A stretch of DNA of 64,000 bases, taken from assembly GCA_035236585.1 (NCBI GenBank), contig CP141128.1, forward strand, positions 34,578,684 through 34,642,683. Reading direction: 5' to 3'. This document shows, piece by piece, positions 1-12,739 of the stretch. The stretch comes from Warburgia ugandensis (Eukaryota > Streptophyta > Magnoliopsida > Canellales > Canellaceae). The translations under genes were made by a program, and so were the position numbers. Under the pieces are notes generated by a model. The model made no database searches. It worked only from the letters and a program-made list of their open reading frames with translations, and was not told the origin of the DNA. Numbering within the stretch: the stretch's first letter is position 1; every line of letters starts with the position of its first letter.

Positions 1-2925
1 AATGTTTTACTAGTTGAAGATAGCTTATTTCATTCTAAGTCCAGACAGCTCCTCTTATTTCCAATTAACTAAGGCTTACTAGTTGAATGGCTAAACACAA
101 AGTGGTTACTTCAATCCTCATGTAAGGAGGCCTTTAAACCTCATAAACATCAACAGAAGGTAGGGGAAGAGCGAGGCTCTATTAGAGATCCCCCTTAATC
201 ACCATGTTCAGTATTGACTAAAGTGACCTTAGCTCAATCTTTCATAAGGTTCCTATAAGCATTTTAACCCTAAGTACCCTTTCTAATTGTTTCTAATTAA
301 ATCTATGAACATTTAAAATGTCATTCTTGGGGTTTATTATTCTCCTAGTTTAGGCCAAGGATTTGATAATCCTTATATTGTCCTACTAGCTATAGCCCTT
401 ACAAATATTAAGTCAAAGTCATTCACCCATCTTAATTGTCCATGAATCTCTATATTCCATTAGTTTACATTTTTTGTGATTTATACTCATTATATCTCAA
501 CAAATACTTAACAATTGAATCTACTAATAAAATTTGACAACAATTAAATCATAAACTTTAAAGCATAAATCCAATATAAATTTAACAACTATTTATACTA
601 ACATGCTTCCTATGAATGTAACTTAACCTAATAGAATAACACTATACTTAAACTAGCATGATACTAAGTATGAAATACATGAAATTTGACTAGTAATCTA
701 ATGGAATCATGCTAAAATCTCAAATTTAAACTAGCATGGCCCTAAGATAATTAAATCTACTAACCTAATAACAAACTAATAACATTTAGAGCATAGCATG
801 CTAAAATTTAAGAATTACACTATCATGCTTCCTAATTAATAACATAAATCACATTTACAATTCTATTATCAAATAAAAAAAATTAAACTAATCAGATTAA
901 GATTATTAGAAACTTTTACTTATGATCCAACCATTAGATCTTAGATCTTTTCCTTTGGATCAAGGGTTTTAATTACATTTACGACTTTTACTCCATTAAG
1001 ATACAAAGATCATATCCACTTGTTTTTGTCACATTTAATATATAATCTAATTGGATTTCATCATAATCCCATTCATACAACCCATCCAAAGGGTCTGATC
1101 ATGCTTGATCTCATTGATCAAGTGGGTCCCTTTGTATTTTTAGGGTTTTTCTACCATAAAGGGTAGATCTCTCAATTTATCTTAGATTTATTAAAATAAA
1201 TTATATATCTTACATTATTTCATCATTAAATCAGATCCCCAAGATTTGATCATCTTAGATCTTGAAGATCACGAAATTGGAAGATTATTTCTTAGAAATA
1301 AAAAGTTTCTTGAAGATTTTTATCAATTTTATGGTTTCAGAAGAAAATAGACATTACAAGCTTTCCATAACTTCTTTCTAATCTTAATTTGGAGTTTAGA
1401 TGACTCCACAATTGACGAATGAAGTTCACAGTCGTTTCGAGGGTCCATATTTGATCTAGGCCCAACAGAACAAACGGTCGTAATCATTTGAGAGGAGCGG
1501 GTCTAATCAGGCGGAGCGGTTGCCACGCTCCCATCACTGAGATGCACGTGGTAACGCGCTACACAGGACCTGCACTATCAAGCAGAAATTTCATTAGGAT
1601 GTAGTTGTATGCGAAGACGCTCCCACAAGGTGCGTTTCTGGGCAGCGTCTAGCTGCGACATCCCGAGAGAGATCTTATAAAGAAGATTGGACAGTTCATT
1701 TTGGACAGTCCAATCTATTCCTCTCCAATCAAGGGTTCAAAACTTGATGAAATTTCTTGAAAATTCTACCGTAGGAGTTTTGGACCCTTCTAGATCGATT
1801 GGATGGCTCAGATTTTCCATTTGGGCCCTCCATAATACAGAAATGAAGGGTTATCATCCTTACTTGATTTTTATAATTTTTAACCTAAACTTAATTTCAA
1901 AAAAATAAAAATTATATAAACTAACATGAAATAAGTATGGGAAGAGTTTCCACCTACCTAATTTGAGAAAAACATCGGTTTTGCTACCCAATTTTAAAGA
2001 AATATCTCGTCGATGATAAGATCGCCCAATAAATGCTTGTTTTGTGCTTTCCATTGAGTGCACCATTGGATCTTGAAATTTCTTTAGGGGTTTTGTAGAT
2101 AAGGTAGTCTAGGACATTATGAATGGTGAGATTTATGAGATTTGATTTGGAACAAAGTGTTTAATTGAATTTAGGTCTCTTGTTCCAATTTAGAGAGAGG
2201 AGAGAGAAAGTGAAAGAAGAGAGATTTTTGAAATTTGGGAACGAATCTAGATCTAGTTTTTTAGGGGAAGCAAGAAATTTTTGTGGGAATTTTAATGAAC
2301 ATTTTTGGAATATTTGTGGGGGTGTATTTATAGATGTTTTTGAATTTTTTATAATTACTTGTAATAATTATATTTCAATTCTTTTGAATATTAAATTAAA
2401 ATTGGATCCTCCACTACCACCTCCTTCTCCACTATTCACTAGTATTGGTTTGACCACTCATTACATATTTTCTGGCCGTTGGATTCATTTGTGGGCCCCT
2501 TATGTGCCCCACGGAGGTGTGAAAGGACCATTTTGCCTTTTATGGAGAAAAATATGTTTATTATCCCAAACTTGGAATTGAGCGTACTTAATGGCGTTGG
2601 AATCGTATTTTTGAGTACATTCTAAATATTAATGTCTTAGATCTCGATTATGCTTTAAATTACTATTTTACCCTTTTATTCATAAAAATAGAGAAAATTA
2701 GGGATTTTTCATTTTAACTCAAATTTGAATGTACTTAGTGTCATTTTAATCGGTTTTTAGAGTACCTTCATAATTTTCAAGTTTTATATCATATTTTAAT
2801 CTCTATAAAAAGAGAATTTTCAATAACCTAATATTCTAGCCCAAAATTTCTAAAAATTCAAACTAAATTGATTTTCTCAATCAATTTACAAAAATTGGGG
2901 GGGCTGGTGGGGGAGAGTTATTACA
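1..2925 (-). mobile_element. Partial, diverged LTR of the long-LTR chromovirus family
   Basis: The whole stretch aligns by eye, with many substitutions and indels, to the end of the LTRs at 45689-50155 and 54770-59210. Shared landmarks include the reverse of the LTR start (an 'attaca' end at 2925), a TATA-like motif near 2330 on the minus strand, and the AGGTAGGTGGAA motif near 1955. The left part of the LTR lies outside the window. No pol or polypurine tract follows 2925, so this is a solo LTR or the right-hand LTR of an element lying to the left. A GC-rich segment at about 1475-1705 is absent from both younger LTRs. It is clearly older than the 45.7-59.2 kb copy. Clade (Tekay/Del) is inferred from the related full element. 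Confidence 0.75.
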
Positions 2926-4640
2926 ATTACGCTATTCATTCCTATTGTCTGCTTATGTCATAACTTTGTTGTGTCACTCAACCAAGTGTGAGTATGAAGA
3001 ATGGCTAAGAAAATGGATTGAGAGAACACATGGATATAGGAAGGATTAGGTGTGAATGGATTGTTGATGGAAGATGCATTGGGTGGAGTTAAGGAGGTTG
3101 GGCATTGAATGTTTCAGAGAGAGAGAGATATCTAGGATAGGATGAAGCATATGTATGGAGTGGAGAGTAGTGCATTGAAATATAAGAAGAAATATGGGAA
3201 GATGATGCATTGATGATTAAGATTGAAGGATGGGGCTTTGGATGCTTTGATGGGAAATTAGATGTGTTGGGTTTTTATGGAAAAGAAAAAGAGATAGGTC
3301 ATGAGTGGATTTCTAATGGAAGATGAGTGAGGTTCTTGAAAAATACAAAAGAAAAGAGGTTGATGAATAAGGTGCTCAAAGATGACAAAGGAGATGAGAA
3401 AGAAGAAGGTATAGTGTGTATATTTTAAGGGAGTGAAAAGAAGGTGGATTGGGGAAGAAGAAAGGTAGATATGAGATGGTGTCATGCATTTGAAATAATA
3501 AGAGGTGGGTGGTGCATTGAGAGCTAAGGAGTGAAGGATGGAGCTTGGATGAAAGGTATTGGAGCTTACCTTTGAATGGCTCTCTTCTTTGTGTGATTGC
3601 TTCATGTGGTCCCCAAGGATGGAAAGCCTCTTTTGTTCTCCTCTCTTTCTACTTTTCACATGGAAGCAGGTTGGAGGAGTGGAAAATTATGCTTCCAAAT
3701 CAAGCATAACAATCCTATATTTTGTTGTTTTACATGATGGGGGGAAGGATGGTGGAAGTTTCTTATTAGAAACTCCCTCCCATCCCTATCCTCATCTCTT
3801 CTTTTCTATATCCCTTATCCTTTCCCCCCCTTATCCCATATAGGAAGCTTCCTTCATGGAACTCATCTATGATTCAATGCATGGGATGTCTTCTCATGTC
3901 AAAAATATGATTTTCTCCTTTAGGATGGATGGTCGAGATTTTGTTGAAGTCTCCTATGCAAAAAGGCATTGTTTGATGGCTCATTACTTCTCATTTGTCA
4001 AATCGGTATGCCTTAAGATGGATGGCTAGGATTCCATAGAGATTTTCTTATACAAACTGATGCTTCTCCTTTATTTTCTCCTTATCCCACCATTTTTATC
4101 TCTAAATGATGAGGTTAAAGTAAAAACACATTTTACACATAAGAAGAACCCATTTTCTCCTCTGTGAAAAATGTGGCAGCCAACGAAAATTTTCTCCATC
4201 AATCATTGCTCAGTCTTCTTTCACTCCAATGGCCTCACACTAAATTATTATGTTAGTTTTTAAATGACTAGCTTTTCTAATATGCTTGATGGCTCAAATT
4301 TCCTATAATTAACTGAGGAGAATGTGAAGTAGTTGATTTAGTTAAGATCTAACTAGTAAGCTGTAAAAGAAGTCTAAAGGAGAGGAGGGAAAATCTGGAT
4401 TAATATAATCTAAAAGCTACTCTCCTTACAAAAATTCAAGATAAATAATAAAAAAAATAGCTTGTTTGCATTAGGGATAGATTATTTTTTTTCTCTTTGA
4501 GTGTGCATCATTTTAACTTCCAGGTTGCATAATTTATTCTAAGTTTCCTTTGTCTAGTTAAAAAAAAAAATGCCACTCTTGCATTGTATACAAAGTACAT
4601 CTTTTTGTTGGATACAAAGTTGAAGTCCATCACACCAACT
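2926..4640. other. Unassigned intergenic DNA with purine-biased stretch
   Basis: I see no gene. About 3040-3560 is strongly purine-biased on the plus strand and repeats a GATGCATTG-like word at irregular spacing (near 3074, 3170, 3186 and 3512). A 23-bp word recurs imperfectly at 3918-3940 and 4011-4033, 93 bp apart. The open frames here (3258-3659 minus, 3559-3843 plus) look like by-products of this composition. 4300-4640 is AT-rich with short A runs and leads into the Athila-type relic. Confidence 0.4.
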
Positions 4641-4649
4641 GTTGGTGTA

Positions 4650-7600
4650 TGCATGGTCGTGGATCTTTGACCCTTCATTTAGCACTTGTAGATCATAAGA
4701 TTGAATGGACTATTAGGCAAGGATTAAGAAATCATCTCGATTTAGATAACCCTATAATGGAGAACTAAGTGGTGGAAATTATGGCTCTTAAAGACGACTC
4801 TACTCCAATTCAACGTAATGCACCATCATGCATAGTGTTGCCTACAATTATTGCAGATAATTTCAAGTTGAAACTGAGAGTTATTCAACTATTGCCTTCA
4901 TTCTATGGTCAAGATAAGAAAGACCCTTATCATCATGTCAAGGAATTCCTTAACATACATGCCACATTTAAATACTACAGTTTTTTTGGATAATTCAATT
5001 AGATTATGGCTATTCCCCTTATCTTTAAAGGATAAAGAGAAGGCATGGCTTAACTCTTTAGAGGTCGGTTTGATCACTTCTTAGGAGAAACTGTTAAGAG
5101 GTTCCTGAATAAATTCTTTCTAATCCATAGGACCAATGTCCTTAGAAGGAAAATTATTAATTTCCAACAAAAAGAAGGTGAACATTTCTATGAATGTTAA
5201 CAAAGATCAAAAGATTTATTACTCAAATACCCCCACCATGGTTTTGAGAAGTAGAAACAAATTGAATATTTTATAAAGGTTTGGCTCCTCAAAATTGATG
5301 TATGATAGATGTCACTGGTGGTGGGGCATTTATGACCAAAAGTGACGTTGAAGCCTAGAATTTCTTTGACACCTTATTTGAAAACTCCTGGAAATGATAT
5401 TATTCTACTAGAATGGACAAAAATTTGTGACCTCAGAAAAAGGGCAGTTTGTATGAGATAGGACCAATCCAGACCTGTACAATAAACTAGACATGTTGGC
5501 ACACAAAGTTAATAAGATTGATAGTCTAAAGTAGAGGTTTGCTACCTTCATGTTGGCTAGTGGATCTTCTATGCAACCTCAACCTGAGGTTTGTTCCATT
5601 TTTCTAGTACAACGCATCCTACTACATCTTGTCCATTAGGCTCCACACTTCTTAAATACTTTTTGAAGCAAGTAAATGAATTAAATGCATTTAGAAACCT
5701 TAGCAATAATCCCTATTCTAAGATTTAAAATCCTAGATGGGCTAAGCATCCTAACTTCTCATGGTCAAAGAACTATCATCAAGAGGGTCTGCGTGGAATT
5801 TCCCTCAGCCATTTCCTCGTGCATCAATTCCATAGCAACATCAATCTCCTCTATAATTTGCTCCACAACCAAGGAAACCATCTATTGAGGAGACCCTTAA
5901 TCTATTCATGCAATATTTTTTGTAATTTCAGAATGATACAAAGTAAACTTTGTAGGCCAATTCACAATCTACTAAGAAAGAGTACCAAATGGGTCAACTA
6001 TCTACTTGACTTAATAAGAGGGAAAAAGACAAATTTCTAGTCAGATTGTACTTAACCTAAGGGGCAGTTTAAGATTGGCACAACATTCAATTAACAGAAA
6101 TTTCATGAACAAGCCAAATCTATTACTACCCTTAGGATTGGTAAGGAAATAGATAATCAGATGGGCATGACTAAGAAATCCTTAGGAACACACAACATAT
6201 AGGGCAATACTTGATTTTGGGGCAAGTATTAACCTACCGTCATGTTTTGTTTATGAGCAATTAGGTTTAGGTAAGTTAAAACCTACTGCTACCACATTAC
6301 AATTAGCAGATAGATTAATAAAAACTCCCTATGGTGTGGTTGAGGGTGTATTGCTTTAAGTTGATAAGTTTTTATCTCCAATAGATTTCATAATCCTAGA
6401 TACTTAATATGTATCAAATTCTAGTAGTCAGATTCTTATCATTTTGGGATGACCTTTTTTCCACTTCTAATGCTATAACAAATCGTAGAAATGGAATTAT
6501 AAAGTTGTCATTTGGAAATATGAAGATTAAGCTGAATGTTTTAATGATGGACATCATTTGGACTCTATAGATTCTTTTGAAGTAAATATGATTGAGAGTC
6601 TAATGCATGACACATTCTTAACATCCTCTAGTTTCGACCCACTTGCAGCTTCTCTATCTCATTTTGGTTTAGACTTTGATATAGACAATTCCATTGAGAA
6701 GGTTAATGCATTACTTGATACCAAACCTTTAATGGATACTTCTAAATGGAAAGCCAAAGTGGAACCTCTTACACTCCCTGAGATTACTCATGTTCTGCCT
6801 ATTATGAAACCACCTATACTAGACCTAAAATCTTTGCCGAAAAGTTTGAAATATGCATTTTTAGGTCTCTCTGAAACTTGGTACATTATTATTGCTTTTG
6901 ATCTTGACAATGAATAAGAATGTAAGCTACTTGATGTTCTTAGAAAACATACGATAAGTCTAGGGTGGCCAATAGTGGACATAAAGGGTTTCAGCTAGAC
7001 CATTTGCATGCATCACATCCGTTTCGAAGAGAATGCAAAACCTTATAGGGAAATGTAAAGATGGCTTAACCCAAGCGTGAAGGAAGCAGTAAGAGTAGAG
7101 GTACTAAAATGTTTAGATACTGGCATAACTTATCCCATTTCTGATAGCACTTGGGTGTGCTCAATTTAAGTTGTACCCGAGAAGTCTGGAATAACTATTG
7201 TTCACAATGGTGATAATGAGTTAGTGCCCATATGCATGACCACCGTGTGGCAGTGTGTATCAACTACAATAAATTGAACTCAATCATGAGGAAAGATAAC
7301 TTTCCTCTTCCCTTTATTGACCAAGTGCTTGAGAGGTTAGCCAGACATGAATGTTATTACTTTCTTGATGAGTATACCAGTTATAACCAAATTCTAATAA
7401 CACCAAAGGACTAAGAGAAGACCACCATGACTTTTCAAAGGTGTATGATGAGTATTTTCTCTAATATGCTAGAGTGTCTCCTTGAGGTGTTTATGGATGA
7501 TTTTTTTATATTCGGTTCATTTTTTTTATCAATTATTGGACCTCTAGCATTAGTGTCAAGTAGGTGCTAAGAAAAGAATTTTGTACTTAACTAAGAAAAA

Positions 7601-8130
7601 TGCCATTTTATGGTGGAAAGTGGCATAATACTTGGGCACATCATTTCACATAATGACATTGAGGTTGATAAAACTAAAGTGGATCTCATCTCTAATCTTC
7701 CACTTCTTAGGATGGTGAAAAAGTCTAGACATTTTTAGGGCATGTTGGTCTTTAATTCATCAAATATTTGAGCAAGACCTCTAAACTTCTTTGCAATCTA
7801 CTTGCAAAGGACGCCATCTTTGACTTTGATGCTGATTGTATGTTAGCATTTGTGCTCCTTAAAGTAGAATTAACTGTTGCACTTATTATTCATTGCCAAA
7901 TTGGAGTGCAGCTCTTGAGATAATTTATGATGCTTTTGATTACACTATCAATGCTATTTTGTGGAAATATATTGCTAAATTACCTCATGTGATATATTAT
8001 GCTAGTAAGACTCTCAAAGATGACAAACTCAACTTTTCCATAGTGGAAAAAGAGTTGTTAGTTGTTTTTTATTATAAAATACCACAAGCACATATCTATT
8101 TTCATATTGAAATTGCAAGTATGGGTTGAT
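4650..8130 (+). mobile_element. Decayed Athila-type Ty3/gypsy element, internal region
   Basis: The order gag, reverse transcriptase, RNase H is preserved. Near 4.77-5.0 kb there is Athila/Tat-like gag sequence, with words such as LPTIIADNFKLK and HHVKEFLNIHATFK. Near 7.07-7.5 kb is the start of the reverse transcriptase fingers/palm: a GITYPISDSTW-like word, then VCINYNKLNSIMRKDNFPLPFIDQ and FLDEYTSYNQI. Near 7.9-8.1 kb is RNase H, with HVIYYASKTLKDDKLNFS. These are typical Athila-clade phrases. The element is a fossil with many breaks, no LTRs I can pair, and no recognisable integrase. Its right end is abrupt, where the next element's putative LTR begins. Confidence 0.7.
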
Positions 8131-8139
8131 CCCACAATG

Positions 8140-8891
8140 ACTCAATTTGTGTATTTAGAATTTTAATTTAGATCTATTTTAAATTAGCCTAGTTGTGTAG
8201 CTTTACATATACTCGCAAGTGCATGAATCAATTTAGTAATTTGCTTACTAGAGAGGATGATCCCACAAGGAATCTCACAAAATTTTTAATTGATTGAATC
8301 TTATTTAAGTTGCTTATCTTAGCCAAAGAAAGAGGGATTTGATTAAACTAGGAATTTAAAAAACATGAAATGGAAAATATGCATAAAATTAGAAACACGA
8401 AATAAAGGAAACTTTCTTAAACTAACACTTTCCTAAACTTAAAATCTTCTAAAACAAAATTAAGAAACTTTCTAAAGATAAAATAATATGTAGATAAGTA
8501 AACAAGTAATGCTAAATTATCATGAAACAAGTGGACAATAAACCGCTTAAAGGCAAATCACCCAATCAACATGGCCATGACCCATGGAATTCTGCACATG
8601 GCTCATGAGTGAGAAAATGGTTAGAATGCATGGTTCATGAGTGACAAAATGGTTCACTACAATTTCATGGTTCATGAGTTTTAAGTTTAGCTTGCTTTTA
8701 GCATCGTTACATATTTCCATGTTTTACATTCATGTTAAGTTTCCATTCTTAGTTTAGGTTAAAAATCTCATTATCTTGGCTAAGTGAAGTAACCTAAGAA
8801 AGGACTCACTAATCACACAATCATTTGATTCCTCACTAAATAATATACAACAACTGATTTGTGCGCTTATAAGTTTAACTTAAAAATAACA
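8140..8891 (+). repeat. Putative 5' LTR of an Athila/Tat-type relic
   Basis: This AT-rich stretch ends in 'aaca' six bases before a sequence resembling the Athila primer binding site. It carries phrases common in Athila-type LTRs and leaders: 'ctcgcaagtgcatgaatc' near 8210 and 'gatgatcccacaaggaa' near 8258. The start near 8140 is a guess from where the upstream element's RNase H stops. I found no matching 3' copy in the window, so the LTR call is an inference from the adjacent primer site. Confidence 0.4.
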
Positions 8892-8897
8892 AGTTTT

Positions 8898-8915
8898 TGG
8901 TGTTGTTGCCTGGGA
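8898..8915 (+). promoter_or_regulatory. Primer-binding-site-like motif, Athila type
   Basis: The 18 bases tggtgttgttgcctggga match the Athila-type primer site consensus tggcgccgttgccgggga, with all differences of the C-to-T kind expected from decay of methylated cytosines. It lies just after a plausible LTR end ('aaca'), which supports an LTR element start here. Confidence 0.55.
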
Positions 8916-9327
8916 GTCACAATGAAATTGTGTACTAAACCTTAACTTAGAATATTTACCTCTAATCAAGGTTTAAGGTGCATTAGTTTAGGATTTTTCA
9001 TTATTTTTTGCATTTTTTGTTATTTTCCTCATATTGGCCATATTTGTTTGATTTTGTACAAGGGAAACTAACAAAGAAGTGGCGATGATCCTGTGGGCCA
9101 AGGCTTCATCAACATGGATTAGGATTTTTTTATTACTTTCCTAGATTAGAATTTGAGTGAAATTATAGTGAGGATTGTTGTAATTTTAATTTAATTTTAT
9201 TTTTAAATAGGTTATAATAATACAGGGCAAGTGGGGGTATAGTGGCCCACACTTGATCATCATCGGAACCCTCACTGTGAGCAATCTTCACCAATATTTT
9301 TATTTTCTAGTATAAAGTGCATCTACT

Positions 9328-9367
9328 GCCAACCCCTAATTGGGATAAGGTCTTGATGATGATGATA
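9328..9367 (+). mobile_element. 40-bp 3' tail of an RTE LINE with 14-bp target duplication
   Basis: A 40-base insert with the words 'ctaattgggataaggtc' and 'ttgatgatgatgat' is flanked by perfect 14-bp direct repeats (aaagtgcatctact at 9314-9327 and 9368-9381). The same tail occurs at the 3' ends of the RTE copies at 33.5 kb, 40.3 kb, 40.8 kb and 42.1 kb. This is an extreme 5'-truncated LINE insertion. The short GAT-repeat tail fits RTE-clade elements, which end in simple repeats rather than poly-A. Confidence 0.85.
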
Positions 9368-11949
9368 AAAGTGCATCTACTATAAAATTGAATTTGTGAT
9401 GGTAGTATAAATCATATAGATTAGGATCATGCATTGATATATGTGTATATTATTTAGGGTTATTACATTAGTAAGCACCTATTTAACAAAGGTTAGCCCA
9501 AGCTCGGCTATAACCAAAGCATAAGCTGCATGGTTATAATGTCTTGTCTATTATGGCTCTTGACCCTTTGTTAAGTAGCATATAGGTAAGCATTAGTTTG
9601 CTTTTTGTTCTGCATTTCACGTTTAATTGTTTTATGGTGGAATGTATCACACTGATAGTAAGGGTCCATAGGAACCCTCATAAGATAAGGATTGGATTTC
9701 ATCAGTAGATCCTTGGTCCACCTAGGTAATTAAAATTGGATCTTGTATGTTTGCGATCCCAGCCCTTGAACATAATTTAAAATCAAGTAGAAAGAGACTT
9801 AGTGTTCAAGCTCATAGGAACCCTTTTTGAAGGTTAGGTCTATTGTTACTCTTGTGGCTTCTGAGCATTGTGGCTATAATGGGTGTCTAAAAATCCAAGT
9901 AATTTTCCTACATCTTCCTTGGACATTGGTTGATGCCTAAATGCCTCTTAACATGAGGGTATTAACTACTTAGAATAGAATCTAATTTGTAAGCAATAAT
10001 AGTCTAGCTTGGATTAAAGGAGGAGCTATCTAGATTTAGGTCTAAAAGCTACCATCCTACATGTTCTAAAAATCATCAATTCAGCTTGGTAGTAAGCTAC
10101 TAGGATTGGTTATGCATCTTTTAGCTTAGGACTAGCATTTAGGTTGCATCATATAGTTAGGGTTTTTCATTAAAATAAAAAGTACTCATTCGTTGTGTAC
10201 AATGATTTGTTTCATTACATATAAAGTTGAGAACAAAGGCCTATCAAGAAGGGGATAGAGTTAGTAGATTAGATACATAGATGGATAGAATAGATAGTAT
10301 GAAAAGTTCATTTTTAAGGATGATATCTTCTAGGCAAGTTGCTCCACAGCCTCAGTACCATAATTACTATGCCTATTATGTACCATAATATCCCACTCAT
10401 GTATAGCCATCTAGCTCCACATACAATGGATATTATCAGGAGCCAGTGGATGCACCCAATGCATTGACATACCCTAGTAATGACTACTATCCTAAGATAG
10501 ACTATAATAGATGGGCTAGGTATCATGGATAACCATGGTCTCAAGATAATCAATCATACCAGAAAGAACCACCATGGTCCCATCCTGATATACCTTACCA
10601 TAATCATAAGAAATATTAGGGTCAACAATCACGTGTTCAACCTACTCGACACTTTTTCAGTACCCCAATGCCACAACAATACTAACCATATGAGTTGTTT
10701 CCTCTACAACATGAAGAACCATCATTAGAAGAGAATATACAAAGACTTGGTGAACTAATGGATGAAACTCTTGCTGCAACTTAAAATGGAGCTAAGGAAA
10801 GAAATAAATTAGAGAGGATAGTGAAAAAATACTTGAATGAATTTCAAGGTGGAATTACTAATTCCCACTAAATCACAGAGTTTTTTACCGACACTACTAT
10901 TGATATTGATGATAGGGTGGAAATATCTTACAATTATTCCAAGCCACAAAATCCACAACCATTCATAAAAAGCTCCAGCACATATCTACTTAACGAATAT
11001 CTTACTCCTTATTACAATAATGACAAAGAGACGTCCATTTATGAAGAGAAATAAGTGGAGAAACATCCAACCCAAATCCTCTAGAATCGTGTCCTACTTA
11101 TTTTTATGAATTTTATGAAGACACATCTATTGAGAAGGGTAATGAGTTGGTGGATACTATGCCTATGATTGACACTTCTTAATGGTAAGCTAGAGTAGAA
11201 ACCCCTACAGAGCCTCAAAAACAAATTGAGCCTTGCAATGTAGATGGCGTACCTGATTAGGACCTACAAACCATATTTAAATAATCACAAGAGAGTAATA
11301 TAAGCCCACTTCAAACTACATCAACTAATTTAGGGTATACATTAGAACATAACCAGGGTTTAAGCCAAACCATTTCCATGCCTCTAGTAATATAAGGACA
11401 ACCTTTTAAGTAGTCAACTTATAACCATATCTCAAAACAATGGAAGGGAAATGGTAACTGAGTACAATAGTCAATGTTATCTCTCAATTTGGTCAAGAAG
11501 AGGACCATTCATCTCTATATGGTCCAACAAACTTTAAATTTACAGTAGTTCAGGATGTCATTGATTTACCACTAGCCAAATTTTCAAGGTGGAGGAATTA
11601 TATTGACTATCATGAAATATTGAAAATGGGGTGTCACATCAATGCAGTCCCACTAAACTCAAAATTGTGGTGGTCTATTGTTTCAAAATGTTACAACAGC
11701 AAAAAAAATTTAAGGTGGAGGAAATATATAGATTACTGTAATATTCTTATTGGCTTGAGAATTCTTCCCTATTTCATTATTAGAGTTAGGTTAGGAGAAA
11801 TTAGGTTAGTTATAGGGCTTGCCTAGTTGAAGACATAAAACTTAGCATTCAATGGGAGGCAACCCAAGGTTTTTTTAGAAGGTTCCATTATTCAATATCA
11901 CCCATTCATTAGTGTCCTGTACATTAAAACATTGAGGACAATATTTAGT

Positions 11950-12739
11950 TTAGGTTGGGGGTGTAAAAATGAGACTTTTAAGTTTTTTTTTACATTTAAA
12001 AAAAAATTAATTAAAATTTATTGTAAGTTCCTTTATAAAGATAAGAATTTGATTTTTTGAATATTTAGTTATTAATTGAACTTTAGCTTATTAATAGAGT
12101 TGCATACAATTAGTTCACTATTTTATTCTTTTTCTAAAGTGTCTCATGAAAAATTAAAATCAAAATATTAATTGTACAAAATAGCTATATATATAGTTTA
12201 AGTTCAAGGGAGAACATGACTTAGAGATCCTGAAGAAAATCTGTGGAGACATAATCCAAGTAAGTTCAAGCCATTCTTCCTTTTTTGAGGGTTATACATA
12301 AATTAAAAGTTTCTTTAGTAGATATTAATTTTTAGTTGGTCTCATTATCCTTCATCTTGGTCAATTATTGAGAAATCATAAAAAAATACTATACCATATA
12401 TGTCCTAAGTTTATGGTCATTTTTAAGTTGTACGAACCCTAGGTGAGGAACTTAAGAGAAGTCTACTCCACACTACTCTTAAGGTGAGGAACTTTGAAAT
12501 TCTCTTACTAGTTTAGGTGTTTAAGAAGCGCTAAACATTTTTATGTCCTTGATCCTCAAGGTCCTAGTTTAGACTAACATAGTCCTTACCCACTTATGGT
12601 GATTCCCATGGCTAACCATCACGCATCTTAGACTACTTTCGTCCTATCCATGATGTCATTGCTTAAGGGGTTAACTAGCAGACTTAGACCATTGGCTTAA
12701 CACTAGGTCATGATTCATGCCATCATATTTCTCACACAA
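11950..12739. other. AT-rich flank, possibly decayed 3' LTR of the upstream relic
   Basis: The stretch begins with 'tgtaaaaatgag' straight after the purine tract at 11953-11961, as a 3' LTR would. It has no visible match to 8140-8891, so LTR identity is unproven. There is no gene. The solo LTR at 12740 is inserted near its end, and related-looking AT-rich DNA continues after 13736. Confidence 0.25.

Larger units (their letters stand above)
8892..11961 (+). mobile_element. Athila/Tat-type relic without recognisable pol
   Basis: After the primer site at 8898 comes a poorly conserved leader, then a Tyr/Pro/Gln-rich gag-like stretch around 10.33-10.87 kb. Near 11.10-11.20 kb is a patch resembling 6.70-6.75 kb of the neighbouring Athila-type relic (TSIEKGNELVDT versus NSIEKVNALLDT). 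Near 11.85 kb is the word 'aatgggaggcaaccca', and near 11.93-11.96 kb 'acattgaggacaat' followed by 'taggttgggggtg'. The last two are typical of the tail of Athila/Tat elements just before the 3' LTR, with the G-run serving as polypurine tract. No reverse transcriptase or integrase is visible, so this may be a non-autonomous derivative or a heavily decayed one. Many breaks. Confidence 0.5.
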
